In this document: piece by piece, positions 31,601-42,715 of the stretch
Layout: every line of letters begins with the position of its first letter
How positions within the stretch are numbered: the first letter of the stretch is position 1
DNA from: Nitzschia sp. pyKryTriq1
Lineage: Eukaryota; Bacillariophyta; Bacillariophyceae; Bacillariales; Bacillariaceae
DNA length: 64,000 bases
Assembly (NCBI GenBank): GCA_956465555.1
Contig: OY101129.1
Span: 372,001 to 436,000, forward strand
Reading direction: 5' to 3'
Translations under genes and position numbers: made by a program
Notes under the pieces: model-generated
What the model saw: only the letters and a program-made list of their open reading frames with translations
What the model was told of the DNA's origin: nothing
Database searches by the model: none

Positions 31601-34600
31601 TTCGGCACTGGCTGAAGCGATGTGGAGCACATTGATCGGAGCCCCGCCGGCAGTTGTAGGCTTGTCACCAATCTTGCCACCGAAACCAGACAGAATCTTT
31701 GGCATGTCCTTCTTGAGGTTGTCAAAAGAAGGAACAACAACAAGCTCTCCCTGTCGATCCACAGAGTTCGCAGCCTCGACATCGCTGAACTGGAAAGAGA
31801 AGTCGCAAACAAAGTTTCCGTCGGCTTGTGAAATTGCAACGTTGTTGACGCGATGGGCACGGTAAACACGTCGGATGTAGACTTCCATGGCAGCCTTCTT
31901 GACGGCATCATCTTTGTCGCTGAAAAGGGCAGTCAACAAGTCAACTCCGGCAGAGAGTGTTGGGCTCTTTGCCAAAGCTTCGAAGTCGGTCGAGGAATCA
32001 AGAAGGGTGCTCTTGAGCTCAGCCACACGCTCAGCAAATGGCGGAACCTTCGACTGTCTCAAGATGTTGTCAGCGGAGAGCGAGAGTGCACCATATTCCT
32101 TCTCCTTGAGAGCGGAGATTTCAGTCAAGGCAGCCTCAAGGTTGGCAGGAATGTCAGTCGTCTTGAAACGATCAGCAAAGGTCTCGACTTGACGGAGCAT
32201 AGCTAGGATAAGAGAGTTACGTTCCTTGAGGTGCATATGGGCTTGGTTTTCAGTAATGACCACGTCAAGCTTATTAGAGTTGGCCTTCGTCATTTCACGA
32301 ACAACGTCGTCCTTCAATTTTCCAACGAAAAGTTTCTCGACACGGAGGTATTCGTTGATAGAATCGGCAACAAGAGTACCTGCTTCGTCGACGTTCTTGG
32401 CCTTTTCAAGTGCCCGGGCGACAGATGCTTCCGGTTCTCCAGTGTATCCAGCAAGGATGTTACGGATAGCCTCCACTGGGTCAATCTCGAGGGGGGCTTC
32501 AGGTATGTCAAGCTTTCCTTCGAAAGTTTCAATCTTCTTTACCTTGGAAGGATCCTTCAATTCCAGAGAGGCCAAAAGGTCCCCAGCGCTGATAACAGAT
32601 CCGGGGGAAAGGTTGTGGATGATCTTTCCGCTTTCAGTAGCCTTGATGGGCATAATCATTTTCATGGCTTCGACTTCAACAAAAGGTTTTCCGGCTTCGA
32701 CTTCAGCACCGTTTTCTTGCAAGTAGCGAACCACTTTTCCTGTGACATCGGTACGCAGTTCCGAAGGATCAAAGAGGGAAGGCCTGCAAAAATGGATTTG
32801 TCAGAACAATGAACAAAGACAAGGACACCAGGATCACAATGATACTCACATGAGGATGGTGACACCATCAAGCACAAGGCGGAGACCGAGGGGCTCGTCC
32901 ATTCCAAAGATGCGGTGGGTCTCTCCTCCAAATGTTGCAAGAAGAGATCCTTCAGCGGTCTCAATAACTCGGGCATCGATGACGCTGCCAGCAACTTTCA
33001 AGCGGTAGACATCATTGGCCAAGCGTTCAACATGGAAAGGGTACTTGATATCCTTGTAGGCAACTTCGGTATTGAACGAATTAATTCCAGGAATTCCAGA
33101 GGTCGAAACTTGACCCTTGGCCAAAGATTCGCTCACGGCGGCGGTTTGTTCCTAAAAAGCGAGATCGCACATCGGCGTGAGTTCACATGCACAAACCTTT
33201 TTCGATCGACCATCTATCTTTTCACCAAAACGTACCTTGACATGTTGGAAAGCACGGAAAATGGCAGCAGAGGTCACAGTTAAATCATCGGGTTGTTCTA
33301 CGTTGATGGTCTTTTCCTTGATCAAGCCATCAAGCCACGAGGTGTCAATGGTGTTTTCAATGAATGCCTTGGTTTCGAGGAGCTCTACAAGGTATTCAAC
33401 AGTGGTTCGGATTTCTCCGCGGACTTCGATTTCCTTGAGGGCCAAAATGAGGGCCTTGCGGGCTTGCTCACGATTGGCTCCCTTGGCAAACAAGTGTCCG
33501 AATTGAGAATCGGCAAATTCGTGGATTCCTCCGTTGGCTCCAACGCTGAAGTATCCCCAGACATTGGAGGTCGACTGGAACTTGATGCGTTCGATGGTTC
33601 CTGAAGTAGGCTTGAAACCTTCGTCGGGATTTTCGGCGGTAATACGGGCAGCAATAACATGGGAATCGATGGGCTTGTAGTCTTCTTCAAGGAAATCGAT
33701 CTTGTCAGTTCCGTAAATATCCTCCCTTCCGTAGAACTGGCGAATTTGCGGAATGTTGTACAAGGGAATTCCCATGGCAACTTGAAGCTGAGTGGCGGGC
33801 ATGTTCACACCAGTGATACCTTCAGTCACAGGGTGCTCGACTTGCAGACGGGGATTCAATTCCAAAAAGAAAAAGTCATCGGTGTCGGCGTTGTACAAGT
33901 ATTCGACAGTACCGGCGCCGACGTATCCAATATTTTGGGTCAAGCGCTGGGCGGCCTTTTGCATGAACTTGAAAGTATCAGGCTTGGCAATAGTAGGAGG
34001 TCCTTCCTCGAAAATCTTCTGGAAACGACGTTGGGTGGAGCAGTCACGGCCGTTCAAGGCAACAGCGTTTCCGTGTTCATCTCCAACAATTTGGACTTCC
34101 AAGTGACGGGCATTCTTACAGAGTTGCATGATGAAGATCGGAGAACCAACAACTTCGTTGCTCACTTGGATGTAGGCATTCTTCAAGTCTTCTTCGTTAT
34201 CAACAAACCGGATACCCTTACCACCTCCACCTTCGGAGGCCTTGACCATGATACCGTTTTCGTAACCAATACGACGAGCAGTCTCAATCGCCTCCTCGAC
34301 AGTGCGTGCGGTTCCCTTCTCGAAGGTAGCCTTGGGGATGGTTCCCTCCTCAGTCAGGTCAGCGACAAGGGGACCATCATCCGGTCCCCCGAAAGATCCA
34401 CTCCATGGGATGGAGGGGACCTTGGCAGTTTGGGCCAAGATATTGGCGGCGATCTTGTCTCCAAGAACGGCCATGACCGGGGCGGTTGGTCCAATGAACT
34501 TGATTCCGTTGGCGGCAAGAGCTTCAGGCAACTCGGGCTTTTCGGACGCATGACCCCAGCCAGGCCACACACCGTCCACACCTTGTTCGACAGCAATCTT

Positions 34601-35077
34601 GGTGATAAGCTCGACGTTGGCGTAGTTGTTGCGGTTCACACCACCCGGCACTTCCACGTAGGAATCAGCCAATCGAATAAATTCAGCATTGGCCTTGATA
34701 TCTTCGGGCGACGCCATGGCGACGAATTGGATGGCACGCTCGTCTCCGAGCTCCATGTAAGCCCATTGACGCATGGACAAAATGGACTTGGTAGCAGCCA
34801 TACCGTTGTTGGCAATCAAAACTTTCTTGATCGGCAGGTTACCTCCTCGGTCTTTGACGTACTCTTCCACGGTCTTGACGCCGGCTAGAACCATCGGCTC
34901 TTCCAAGGTGGACATGAAAAGAGAGCTGGTAGTCGCGGGGTTGGCATTCTCGACTTTTCCGAGTTGCTTGGAGAAGGCATTGGAAAGAAAGGTAGCTGGG
35001 GCTGCGGGCACAAACGACGAGACAAGAGGGAAACAAAGGGTTAGGCACAATAGGCGCAACATGATGATTTTCGACAT
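28676..35077 (-). CDS. ACC1: Plastid homomeric acetyl-CoA carboxylase
   Basis: Three exons (35077-33236, 33151-32850, 32783-28676; introns 84 and 66 nt) give 2083 residues. It carboxylates acetyl-CoA to malonyl-CoA, the first step of fatty-acid synthesis. I start at MSKIIMLRLLCLTLCFPLVSS, a signal peptide followed by FVPAAP, a variant of the diatom plastid motif; an upstream in-frame ATG at 35170 would push the leader inward. Biotin carboxylase occupies about 65-560 with the ATP-grasp loop EGGGGKGIRFV. The second splice yields SLFDPSELRTDVTGKVVRYL, leading to the biotin site VEAMKMIMP with Lys about 756. The central domain follows, then carboxyltransferase (about 1350-2000: ACNAGARIGLVDELK, then NWRGFSGGSRDM with the acyl-CoA-binding Arg). 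All catalytic blocks are intact. Long antisense frames here are codon shadows. Confidence 0.96.
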
Positions 35078-35660
35078 AGTGTAACGATGGATGGATGAAA
35101 TAGAAGTGCAGATGATTTTCGAAGCGGTCGATCGGAACAACACGTCCACCCGTTGAGAGTGTAGAGGCATGTTGGAGGTGGGCAGATACCGGTGCTTCGA
35201 CCTTGCTTGGATCCATAGACCACAGGATCCATGGTCGGAATTTTCTCGGGCAAGCAGAATGCGCAGTCTGTCCTCAGGCTGGAGAATGGGAACCCTCGTT
35301 CGTCATCGAGGATGCCAATGCAGGGCAGCGACACCCATATCTTATCATGCGACTGCAAACGCAATATTCCAAAAATAACAACAGCAGCAACCACAATCAC
35401 AACAAAACAAACAGCAAACAAAGCAATATCCAGGGAACACAAATGCAGACTCTCAAGAAGCACAAAGCATTTGTTCATTTGGATTATTATTCATCCGTCA
35501 TTTAGACCAAAATGCACGAGTTCGAGAGTGATGACGCTGTCGAAATATTTAGTATTCCCTGCTGAAGTATTCAGTACTACATAATCACGTAGACTCTACG
35601 TAGAGACGGAATCCTTCAAACCATCATTTTTCCCACCATCACGAGAATCCAACAACAACG
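35078..35660. promoter_or_regulatory. Upstream region of acetyl-CoA carboxylase
   Basis: 583 bp with AC-rich leader-like sequence (AACAAAACAAACAGC near 35400) and no recognisable coding region. It presumably contains the carboxylase 5' UTR and promoter. I see no exact TACCGGTA or TGACGTCA within it. Confidence 0.35.
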
Positions 35661-35882
35661 ATGGATCACATCATGGGTGCCTCATCTCATGGCTACTCAC
35701 TTTTCAGATTGAAAGCAGAACTTGGGGAAGCGATGCTGGCGGCCACAATGGCCAGCACAGCGGCTCCGTATCCTCGCCTGAACATCATCTTCGATGCTAT
35801 GACAAGGCAATCTCGAAGTGAGTGGGAAGACAAAATTGTGAAACAAGATCGAGATGTTGAGTTCTTTTCTCGCCCTTGGTGA
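35661..35882 (+). CDS. Possible small protein, 73 residues, unrecognised
   Basis: A short ORF from ATG in a favourable leader context (CAACAACAACGATGG) to TGA. The sequence is Ala/Met-rich and amphipathic (AELGEAMLAATMASTAAPYP) with a charged end (SEWEDKIVKQDRDVEFF). No signal peptide or domain. It may be a real small gene, the first exon of a longer one, or chance. Low confidence. Confidence 0.25.
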   Translation: MDHIMGASSHGYSLFRLKAELGEAMLAATMASTAAPYPRLNIIFDAMTRQSRSEWEDKIVKQDRDVEFFSRPW

Positions 35883-36173
35883 GATCCGTCGTCGTCGTCG
35901 TGTTGTTGGAGCGTGTTTTTGCCGATAGGGCGTGACGTAAACTTGTTTGTGGTTATGACGTCCCAGCCTATTCCTCTTTTTTAGAAGGAAAGAGGCGGGC
36001 TGGCTGTTGTTGCGTAGAAGTACTACAGAAGAACACGTAGGGCGCGCCTGGCACGCCTCCCTTCTAACCCGCGCTTTCGCGTATTTTGATGGCTTTCACG
36101 CTTACGTACTTCGTCGTGTCAAGCGGTGATGTCGTTGAAAAATGAACGATTTGCCGCTGAAAATCCCACTCAA

Positions 36174-36181
36174 TGACGTCA
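36174..36181. promoter_or_regulatory. TGACGTCA (CRE/CCRE-like bZIP site)
   Basis: The third perfect copy in the window. It lies about 1.1 kb upstream of the carboxylase ATG and beyond the 3' end of the DUF1295 gene, so its target is unclear. Confidence 0.3.
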
Positions 36182-36435
36182 TTATTTCCAAGATACCTAA
36201 CCTAACCTCCCACCGGATCTATTTTTCTCGCTCGACCAATAGTATTTGAGCTGTCTCGTCGTCACAAATCGCCGAGTTTCTTCGATGAGGTCGCTGGTAG
36301 TTGTCGACGTCGTCGGTGGTGTGAGAATTAAGTATCTTTTTTAGTGATGGGTGATGGATGCAAAAGGGACCACGACGACGACCACTACCCGGGTTCGTAC
36401 CAGGTATTGTACAGCCATCGCGGAAGGAGATGATC

Positions 36436-36473
36436 CCTCGAACAATGGTCGGATCCTCGAACAATGGTCGGAT
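36436..36473. repeat. Tandem duplication of a 19-mer
   Basis: The unit CTCGAACAATGGTCGGATC is present twice head to tail without mismatch. Confidence 0.8.
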
Positions 36474-36677
36474 CCTACGAAGTAATGATGTAAACGAAGC
36501 AGGCTTACTGAGGTCGTTTTAAAACAATCTATTTCACTACAGCTATCAGTGGTAGACACAATGAAAAATGGAGGTTGATGATTGTTCAAGCTTATTCCAA
36601 CGATCGGTGTTCAAGGCTGGTTGCGGTTCGGTATCTATTGAGAAACTTCGACTACTCGAGAAATAATGAATTTCAAT

Positions 36678-38430
36678 TCAAATCGACGATGATTCCTCAA
36701 GGCGTTGATGGTTGGGGGCGACCACTGAATCGTCCTGTGACGAAGAGTTGGCAATGCTGGTGCTGTTTCCGTCAGAATCCGTGTAAACAACCACCGTCGG
36801 TTCCGAGAGATGTTCCATTCCATGGATCCACCACCACCATTGCTTAGGACCCCATATACTATGTGTCCTTTGAAACTCAAAGAATTCGGGCTGGTCGCCG
36901 TACTTCTCCAAATGTTTAATCGAAAGTGACCGCGTCGATCCCTTCAGTACAGACATGATGAATCCTAGACCAATCGTTGAGAAGACGGTGTTTGGGATCG
37001 CGTTGAAGCCGTGGCTGAGATATGAGCCCCACCAGAATAGACCTTCGCCGAGATAGTTGGGGTGGCTACTCCATTTCCACACACCGACATTGCACCAAGC
37101 ATGTCGATTTCGCGCTTTAAATCCGTTCTTCTGCAAATCGGCGATGGTTTCAAGTCCGAGTCCTCCAATCTGCATGAGTAGACCAATAAGACCTAGAAAC
37201 CCCCATTTTGCATTCATTCCTTGTTGCAGTCTACCCAAGGACATACTCATCATTGACAGGTAGAAGAAAGAGTACACGAGCCAGCACAACAATCGTGAGG
37301 CAAAGGGGATCTTCATTCTTTTCTGGATTTCTACCACCTTTTCGTGCAGGGCCGGCCAGCTGATATACTCGCGCCATAGAAAAAAGACCAACATCCGCAC
37401 CGACCAGGCGACAGTGATGAATGAATGGAATAAGGTTGCCCGAGGGAGTATGGAATGTTTCTAGAGAAACAGCAGGTACAGGAGCATTCCAGCACAAAGC
37501 CAAGGCGGATCGTTAGGGAAGAGGTACTACAGGAGATACGGCAATCCATCCGGTCGCACCCGTACCAATACTTACATTGTAAACATAAAGTGCAACCGAA
37601 ATAGGCAACCCAATTCCCAAGGCGTATCCAATGGTGATAAAGTGAAGAAATAAATGAAATCCGCAAGAGGCTCCAAGCAATGCCAGGGCGTACAGAGATA
37701 GCACTGACATACCCTTATTCGACGTGTATAGCAGTGAAAGAGTGGAGAAAACTGAGGGAGCGACACGTGAGCTTGTCTTTTGAACAATATCAGCCGTGGA
37801 CTTGAACTTTTCCATGATAGGGCCGCTCCCCTGGACAATGGTCTGCGGCAATTTCAGGGATCGTTTTCTAAAGTTGTCCAAATTACCCAGGAAGGCGCCG
37901 GTTGGCGGGGATTTACTGGTACCAGCTGTTTCAGTCGTCTGGTCCGACCTCTCGGGCGTGGTCGATAATTCTTGCTCGGCGCCACCACTGAGACGAGTTG
38001 CTGTCATGATATCTTGACGATAGTTCCCTTGAGATGCGGGATTCTTTGAGGACTGGGCCGTCCCCATCTGCTTTGCGATGCCATACAACCTGATCTTAAC
38101 TTCCTGTGGATGTATCCTTATCGATGACTTCATTCTCGACAAAATTGTCGATGCATGATTTTGTCTAGCCATGGTGGGTTGCGAACGAAGAACTTCTGAG
38201 TTGACATCCATCGGCCTGGTGGGCGGGTCCTCGTTCACATCTGGCGTCTCATGGAATGCTGCTTTTTCCGGGAAACGAATACTATCTTGTGCCGTCAATA
38301 TGCGAGTCTCCTCCCGGCGAAATAAACTCGCCGCCGAAGTGAACATAGCGCTCTTGCAAAGGCCGTTGATCACGAAAATAACGGCAAAGAATGTTATTTT
38401 TCGAGTATTTAAACAAAATGGCGCCATCAT
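36678..38430 (-). CDS. DUF1295 / steroid 5-alpha-reductase-like membrane enzyme
   Basis: Exons 38430-37576 and 37460-36678 (donor GTAAGT, acceptor TTTCTCTAG, phase 0) give 545 residues. The join reads SVALYVYN|KHSILPRATLFHSFITVAWSVRML, restoring the start of a DUF1295 domain. Later blocks are GLGLETIADLQKNGF, then NVGVWKWSSHPNYLGEGLFWWG and FIMSVLKGSTRSLSI, the typical NAD(P)-binding end shared with steroid 5-alpha-reductases, sterol C14-reductases and isoprenylcysteine methyltransferases. About six membrane segments. The first 150-200 residues are a signal-anchor-like leader (FFAVIFVINGLCKSA) and a polar, Ser/Thr-rich stretch unusual for the family, so an organelle membrane is possible. The substrate is probably lipid-like but unknown. 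Confidence 0.8.
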
Positions 38431-39203
38431 TGTAATATTTGTGGTCGAAGGTCTTGTTGTGTACTTGTTGCGGATGTTAACGCTAGACAGGCACTGATAT
38501 CCATAAGAGTGTGATATCAGAACAATTCACGAAGAGCTAACGTATACCTTATCGCTTTGCTTCCAACGATAACACAATAGCAGCCAGCACTGTCTACTGT
38601 ACAGTAACAGTTTTAGTTTTGCATCAAGCCGATCTACCGGTACAGTATGTCCTATGTCTTCTGCAAAAGCGACAAGTGGCAATGAGCGGGAGATGAGTGT
38701 CGCGCCTTTTGCTTACCTTATGGGCGCGAGGGGGCGCGGGACGTGGAATAGCAGGATTTCAAAATGGCGGCATCTGATTGGTCGTTTCCTGATTGGCGCC
38801 CAACGACCGTGTACGCATCGGTATTACGCACACACGCGCGCACGGACGGATATCTTGGACTCGTACGATTGAAATCTACTCATTTCGTTTTGTGCGTGTA
38901 CGTAGGTACGTGGTACGTGCCGGTATGTCTGATACAAGTACCGGTACATATCGTAATGCAAGTACGAGTACGTACACTTACTCAGCAGATGCCCAATAGA
39001 GAGTGCTACTCTATCTCTACCAGCCACCACTGCCGGTAGACTGACTAATACTACATACTCCTACTTCCTACTAGTAGACAGGCCATGCTTCGGGTTTAGT
39101 GGGTAAGCACCAGCATAAGGAAAATGAATGATCATCGGAGACAAAGGACCATCTAGTAGACTTCTATGCATGCGGAAGTGAACGAGGTATTCCCGCTGTG
39201 ATT
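38431..39203. promoter_or_regulatory. Promoter region with two TACCGGTA octamers
   Basis: 773 bp upstream of the DUF1295 gene and downstream of the kinase stop. TACCGGTA occurs at 38635-38642 and 38939-38946, amid CTGTACAG, GTACGAGTACGTAC and similar GTAC-rich palindromes. No coding signal. Confidence 0.4.
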
Positions 39204-41984
39204 TTAGCGGGATGGAGGAATCCATGGCGCCTTGGTTTTGCGAGTTCGAAGCGTTTTCAAGTCCAGACCATCAAAATACGGGTGACCAAGAATATCGTTT
39301 TCTCGCCCGGCCAAACTTCCAAGTCGTTGCGAGGGATCCTTTACCAAAAATCCGTCGACAAGGTCGATGACTCCCTGGCTCGACGTACAAGGGATGGGAG
39401 TGTAATCCTCTAACGCGACACTCTCGAAAAGATCCATTTGATCCATTCCATCCACAAAGAAGGGGTGCTCGCCAGACACCATTTCGTAGAGAAGAATACC
39501 AAGCGCCCACCAGTCCACAGCCTGATTGTGTCCATCATTTGTGATGATCTCTGGTGCAACATAGTTTGGCGTTCCACAGCAAGTGTACTGAGAATGATAA
39601 AGAAGGATCGCTGAGATGCAAAAAGATCGGTTTTACAAGAGATCATAATATCATATACTCACTGTCTTCTCGGGGCAATGTTTTGCGAACCCAAAATCAA
39701 TAAGTATCGGATAGCCATCGCTATCGACCAAGACATTCTCTGGCTTTAGATCACGATAGACAAACTTCTTCGAGTGTATGTAGGATAAGGTATCTGCCAA
39801 AAGAAAGGTGTAGAATCGAGCTTGTTTCTCGGGAATCCCTGAAGTCCAGTTTCCGTCGTCGTCTTCGCGATGAACGATATCCCATAACTCGCCCCCTGAG
39901 GCCAAGTTCAATAGCATGTACATGCTATCATCGCGATCAAACACCTTGATCAGATTGATAATGAAGGGATGGACTCCGAACCTAGTTAAAAATGCGACTT
40001 CACGATTAAGCGCGGCGATCAATTCGGGTTCCTTCTTGATCTTCTTGAGTGCAAAGTCTTCCTTGGATCCATCCACGTCGGTTCGTACCAACCAAACTTC
40101 ACCAAATGCGCCATCGCCCAAAACACTAATCATTTCCAGGTCATCAAGCTGGACGGTTTTTCGCACCATTTTACTTGTCTGTTTCCGCTTGACAACAAAT
40201 TTAGATTCTGGCTTCTCGACAAGTGGTTTCTCCGTCTTCTTCCCGTCATTGTCGAGGATTTCTTGGGAATCCACGAGTGACAAAACTCCCATCACACAAG
40301 GTTTATCTCCATTTACTTTCACATTCCACTGGGCCGGGAGCGTCATGTCTTTCGAGGGTTTGGCCTTGTCACCTGTGGCACCCTTTGGAACAAGCAACTT
40401 CTCGACGCCAAAGTAGCCCCCGGGTCCAACTTCTCTCACAAATGACCCGTCATCGCTGGATAGCGTGACTGATCCTTCCCGAATGATGTATAGACAAGGC
40501 TCAACTTGAGTGCCCTGCTTCATGATCACAGAGCCAGCAGCAAAGCTTTTGTCGTCAACAGTGTCTGCAATCGTTTCTAGCGTTTTGGGGTCCAAGTTGA
40601 TCTCTTTGATACATCGAAAATTGTCCAACTTTTTGGTATCGTCCAAACGAGACGTTTGTCGGTTGACATAGTTTGTTCCAAGAGTTTTTTCAGCTACCGA
40701 CTTGGCAATGGCATATGCCATACCAGTCGTCAAAGCCTCCAAGCTCTTCACGTCGGGTTCCTTACCCCGATTTCCCATCAATGCCTGGCGACCGATGTAG
40801 TCACCAGGTCCCAGCACGAATTGCTGATCCTTTTTAGAAGTAAGTTTGACGTTGCCTTCTTTGATGATATAAAGAGTATCATCGTCTTCATTGTGTAGCT
40901 GGTCTCCAGCTTTAAAATAGAAAGGCTTCATGACGGCCGTAATTCGCTCGATTGCGTCTGATGTGCGCTTTTCCTTAGTCAAGTCAGAATCTCGGGCGAA
41001 GACCAATTTGCTCAAAAATGGAAGCTTCTTCAGCATCTCTTCCTTATCAATATCTTCCTGCTTTGCCTGAGACTGCACAATGCCTCGAAAGTCCTCCTGT
41101 TTCAACCGCAATAGTTTAACGTCTCCTTTGGCTACCAGCGTCTGAGCATTATCTTTGGCACCTTCGTGCTTTCGACCAAGATCTCTTTTGTAGACAAGAT
41201 TCATATCACCAAAAGTATCGCCCGCCTTGGCCGTTGCCAATATTTTCCCTTTCTGCTCGATCTCGACTTCTCCTTCTTCCACGACGTAAAAGTAGTCATC
41301 GGTATCGTTTAGGATTTTCTGTCCCTTTTGGACGTGGACGGGTTCGAAAGCATGCATCAATGCTGTCTGGGGACCAGGATCATCACGAATCAAAACATTG
41401 TCTGCCATCGCCTGCCTAATAAGCTTCTCCTGTGCGCTCGAGGGTCTGCTTAACTTTTGGGGCGCTTTATACGTCCTTGGGTCTACCTTGAACGACGGAG
41501 CTGCCATTTGATTGCTCCAAACATTTTCATTCAGAAGATGCTGTTGCGTCTTCTTCTTCCGTGGTCGATACTTAGTGCGTTTCTTTACCTTGTTTCGATA
41601 GCGCTTCTTTCTCGCTATTTTTTCTTCTAGGGCTCTCTGGAAGGCAGCCTCATTCTGGGCGATTTGCTCATTGAATTTGGTAGCAAGCATGGCAACAGTT
41701 CCGCTTCGCTGGTTCAAAATCTGTTGCCTGTCTCGCTCGTACTTCAGATGATCAAAAGACTCACTCAACGAGCCATCCGAATCGTGCCCCATTTCGAAGC
41801 CACGAATCATTTCCGTGAGCTTGTTTACTCCAGCTATATCTTTTTTCCTGGTACCTGGACCCGGGCTCAGCATGCTATCGATCGCATCTTCGCGAGTTGT
41901 AGGTGATGATGATGAGTCTTTGTTTTTGCTTGTGCCACCGAACAACTTGGCTCGATCCTTGATGCTCGATCGGCGGCTATCCAT
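39204..41984 (-). CDS. PKG-like kinase with three cyclic-nucleotide-binding-like domains
   Basis: Exons 41984-39663 and 39587-39204 (intron 75 nt) give 901 residues; the join makes PEKTYTCCGTPNYVAPE, the activation loop and P+1. A basic N-terminal region includes a Lys/Arg-rich coil (about 120-146). Three cNMP-binding folds follow (about 205-310, 325-430, 465-575), then an AGC kinase (about 617-880): G-loop LGDGAFGEVW, Lys about 647, YRDLKPEN in place of HRD, DFGFAK. The phosphate-binding cassettes look degenerate: FGDMNLVYKR...AQTLV, YIGRQALMGN...EALT and YFGVEKLL...PAQW. None keeps both the Glu and Arg of FGELALL...PRAAT, so cGMP/cAMP control is doubtful. The C-tail is short (KAPWIPPSR, stop); a further exon is possible. 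Confidence 0.88.
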
Positions 41985-42715
41985 CCTGCTATCTTGAGCT
42001 GTAAGATATATAATATTTGAACAGCGACGAGATGCGCTTCAGCTTGATGATCGGGAGGAGCATCGAATGAATGAATGATGACCATTTTTCTCTCACTCTC
42101 GATCCCCCGTCTGATGCTCTCTCCTCTCGCATCTACGAATACCTACTAGAGTAGAGTCTAATACCGCTGGTACGACGATGATGATGCGAGCGCGCGGCGG
42201 GGAAGGATCTCAAAACGCAAAAATTGTGTCTACTGGCGCGCCAAAAGACCCGGGGCGGGCTTATATCGAGTTTCACCAGAGTTCTTCGGCATCTTCTTCT
42301 TTTCGGCAAGTCGAATAGGTCGTCCATTCAGCAGAACACGTCCGCAGCCCAAGCTAAACTTTGGTCCAAGGAGTCGTCTTGAACCAGAAATCATATGCCC
42401 CTGGCATAGTTCATGAAGTCATAAGACCGGAGACGCCGCGAATACGAATAATCAGTCTCCCCGGAACAAGTACAAAGTACCGCTATGCAGAGTACGAAAA
42501 GGTACGTGTATGAGTAGACTATTAGGAATGAAAAGCAAGACCACATTGAAAAGCGCATGGCTCATGGCTGATGCATCCTTTAGCGTTTTCTCCTAACCCC
42601 TGAAATCTTGCACAAGACAGCAAACGTTCCGGAAGCCCAAGATAGAGTAGACTACAGTAGTCCGTATTCGAGAGAATAAGTAGTGAGCTTTGTGAACGAG
42701 TTGCTGGCTTAAACA
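41985..42715. promoter_or_regulatory. Divergent promoter region, 731 bp
   Basis: Between the kinase gene and the Trp-repeat gene. AT-rich near the kinase ATG (ATATATAATATTTG), with ATGATG runs and a GC-rich palindromic stretch (GCGCGCGGCGGGG) near 42190. No ORF I trust. Confidence 0.35.

Larger units (their letters stand above)
35883..36677. other. Intergenic, with TGACGTCA and a 19-bp tandem duplication
   Basis: Contains TGACGTCA at 36174-36181, related GTGACGTAA and ATGACGTCC nearby (about 35930-35965), a short CCTAACCTAACC run, and a tandem 19-mer at 36436-36473. No gene is recognised. Confidence 0.4.

Noticed and set aside
33659-34888. A 409-residue antisense frame over acetyl-CoA carboxylase
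   Set aside because: It is a codon-bias shadow of the carboxylase; the sense frame has all catalytic motifs and the antisense peptide has no domain.
36195-36210. Telomere-like CCTAACCTAACC
   Set aside because: Only two units in an internal gene region; not a telomere.
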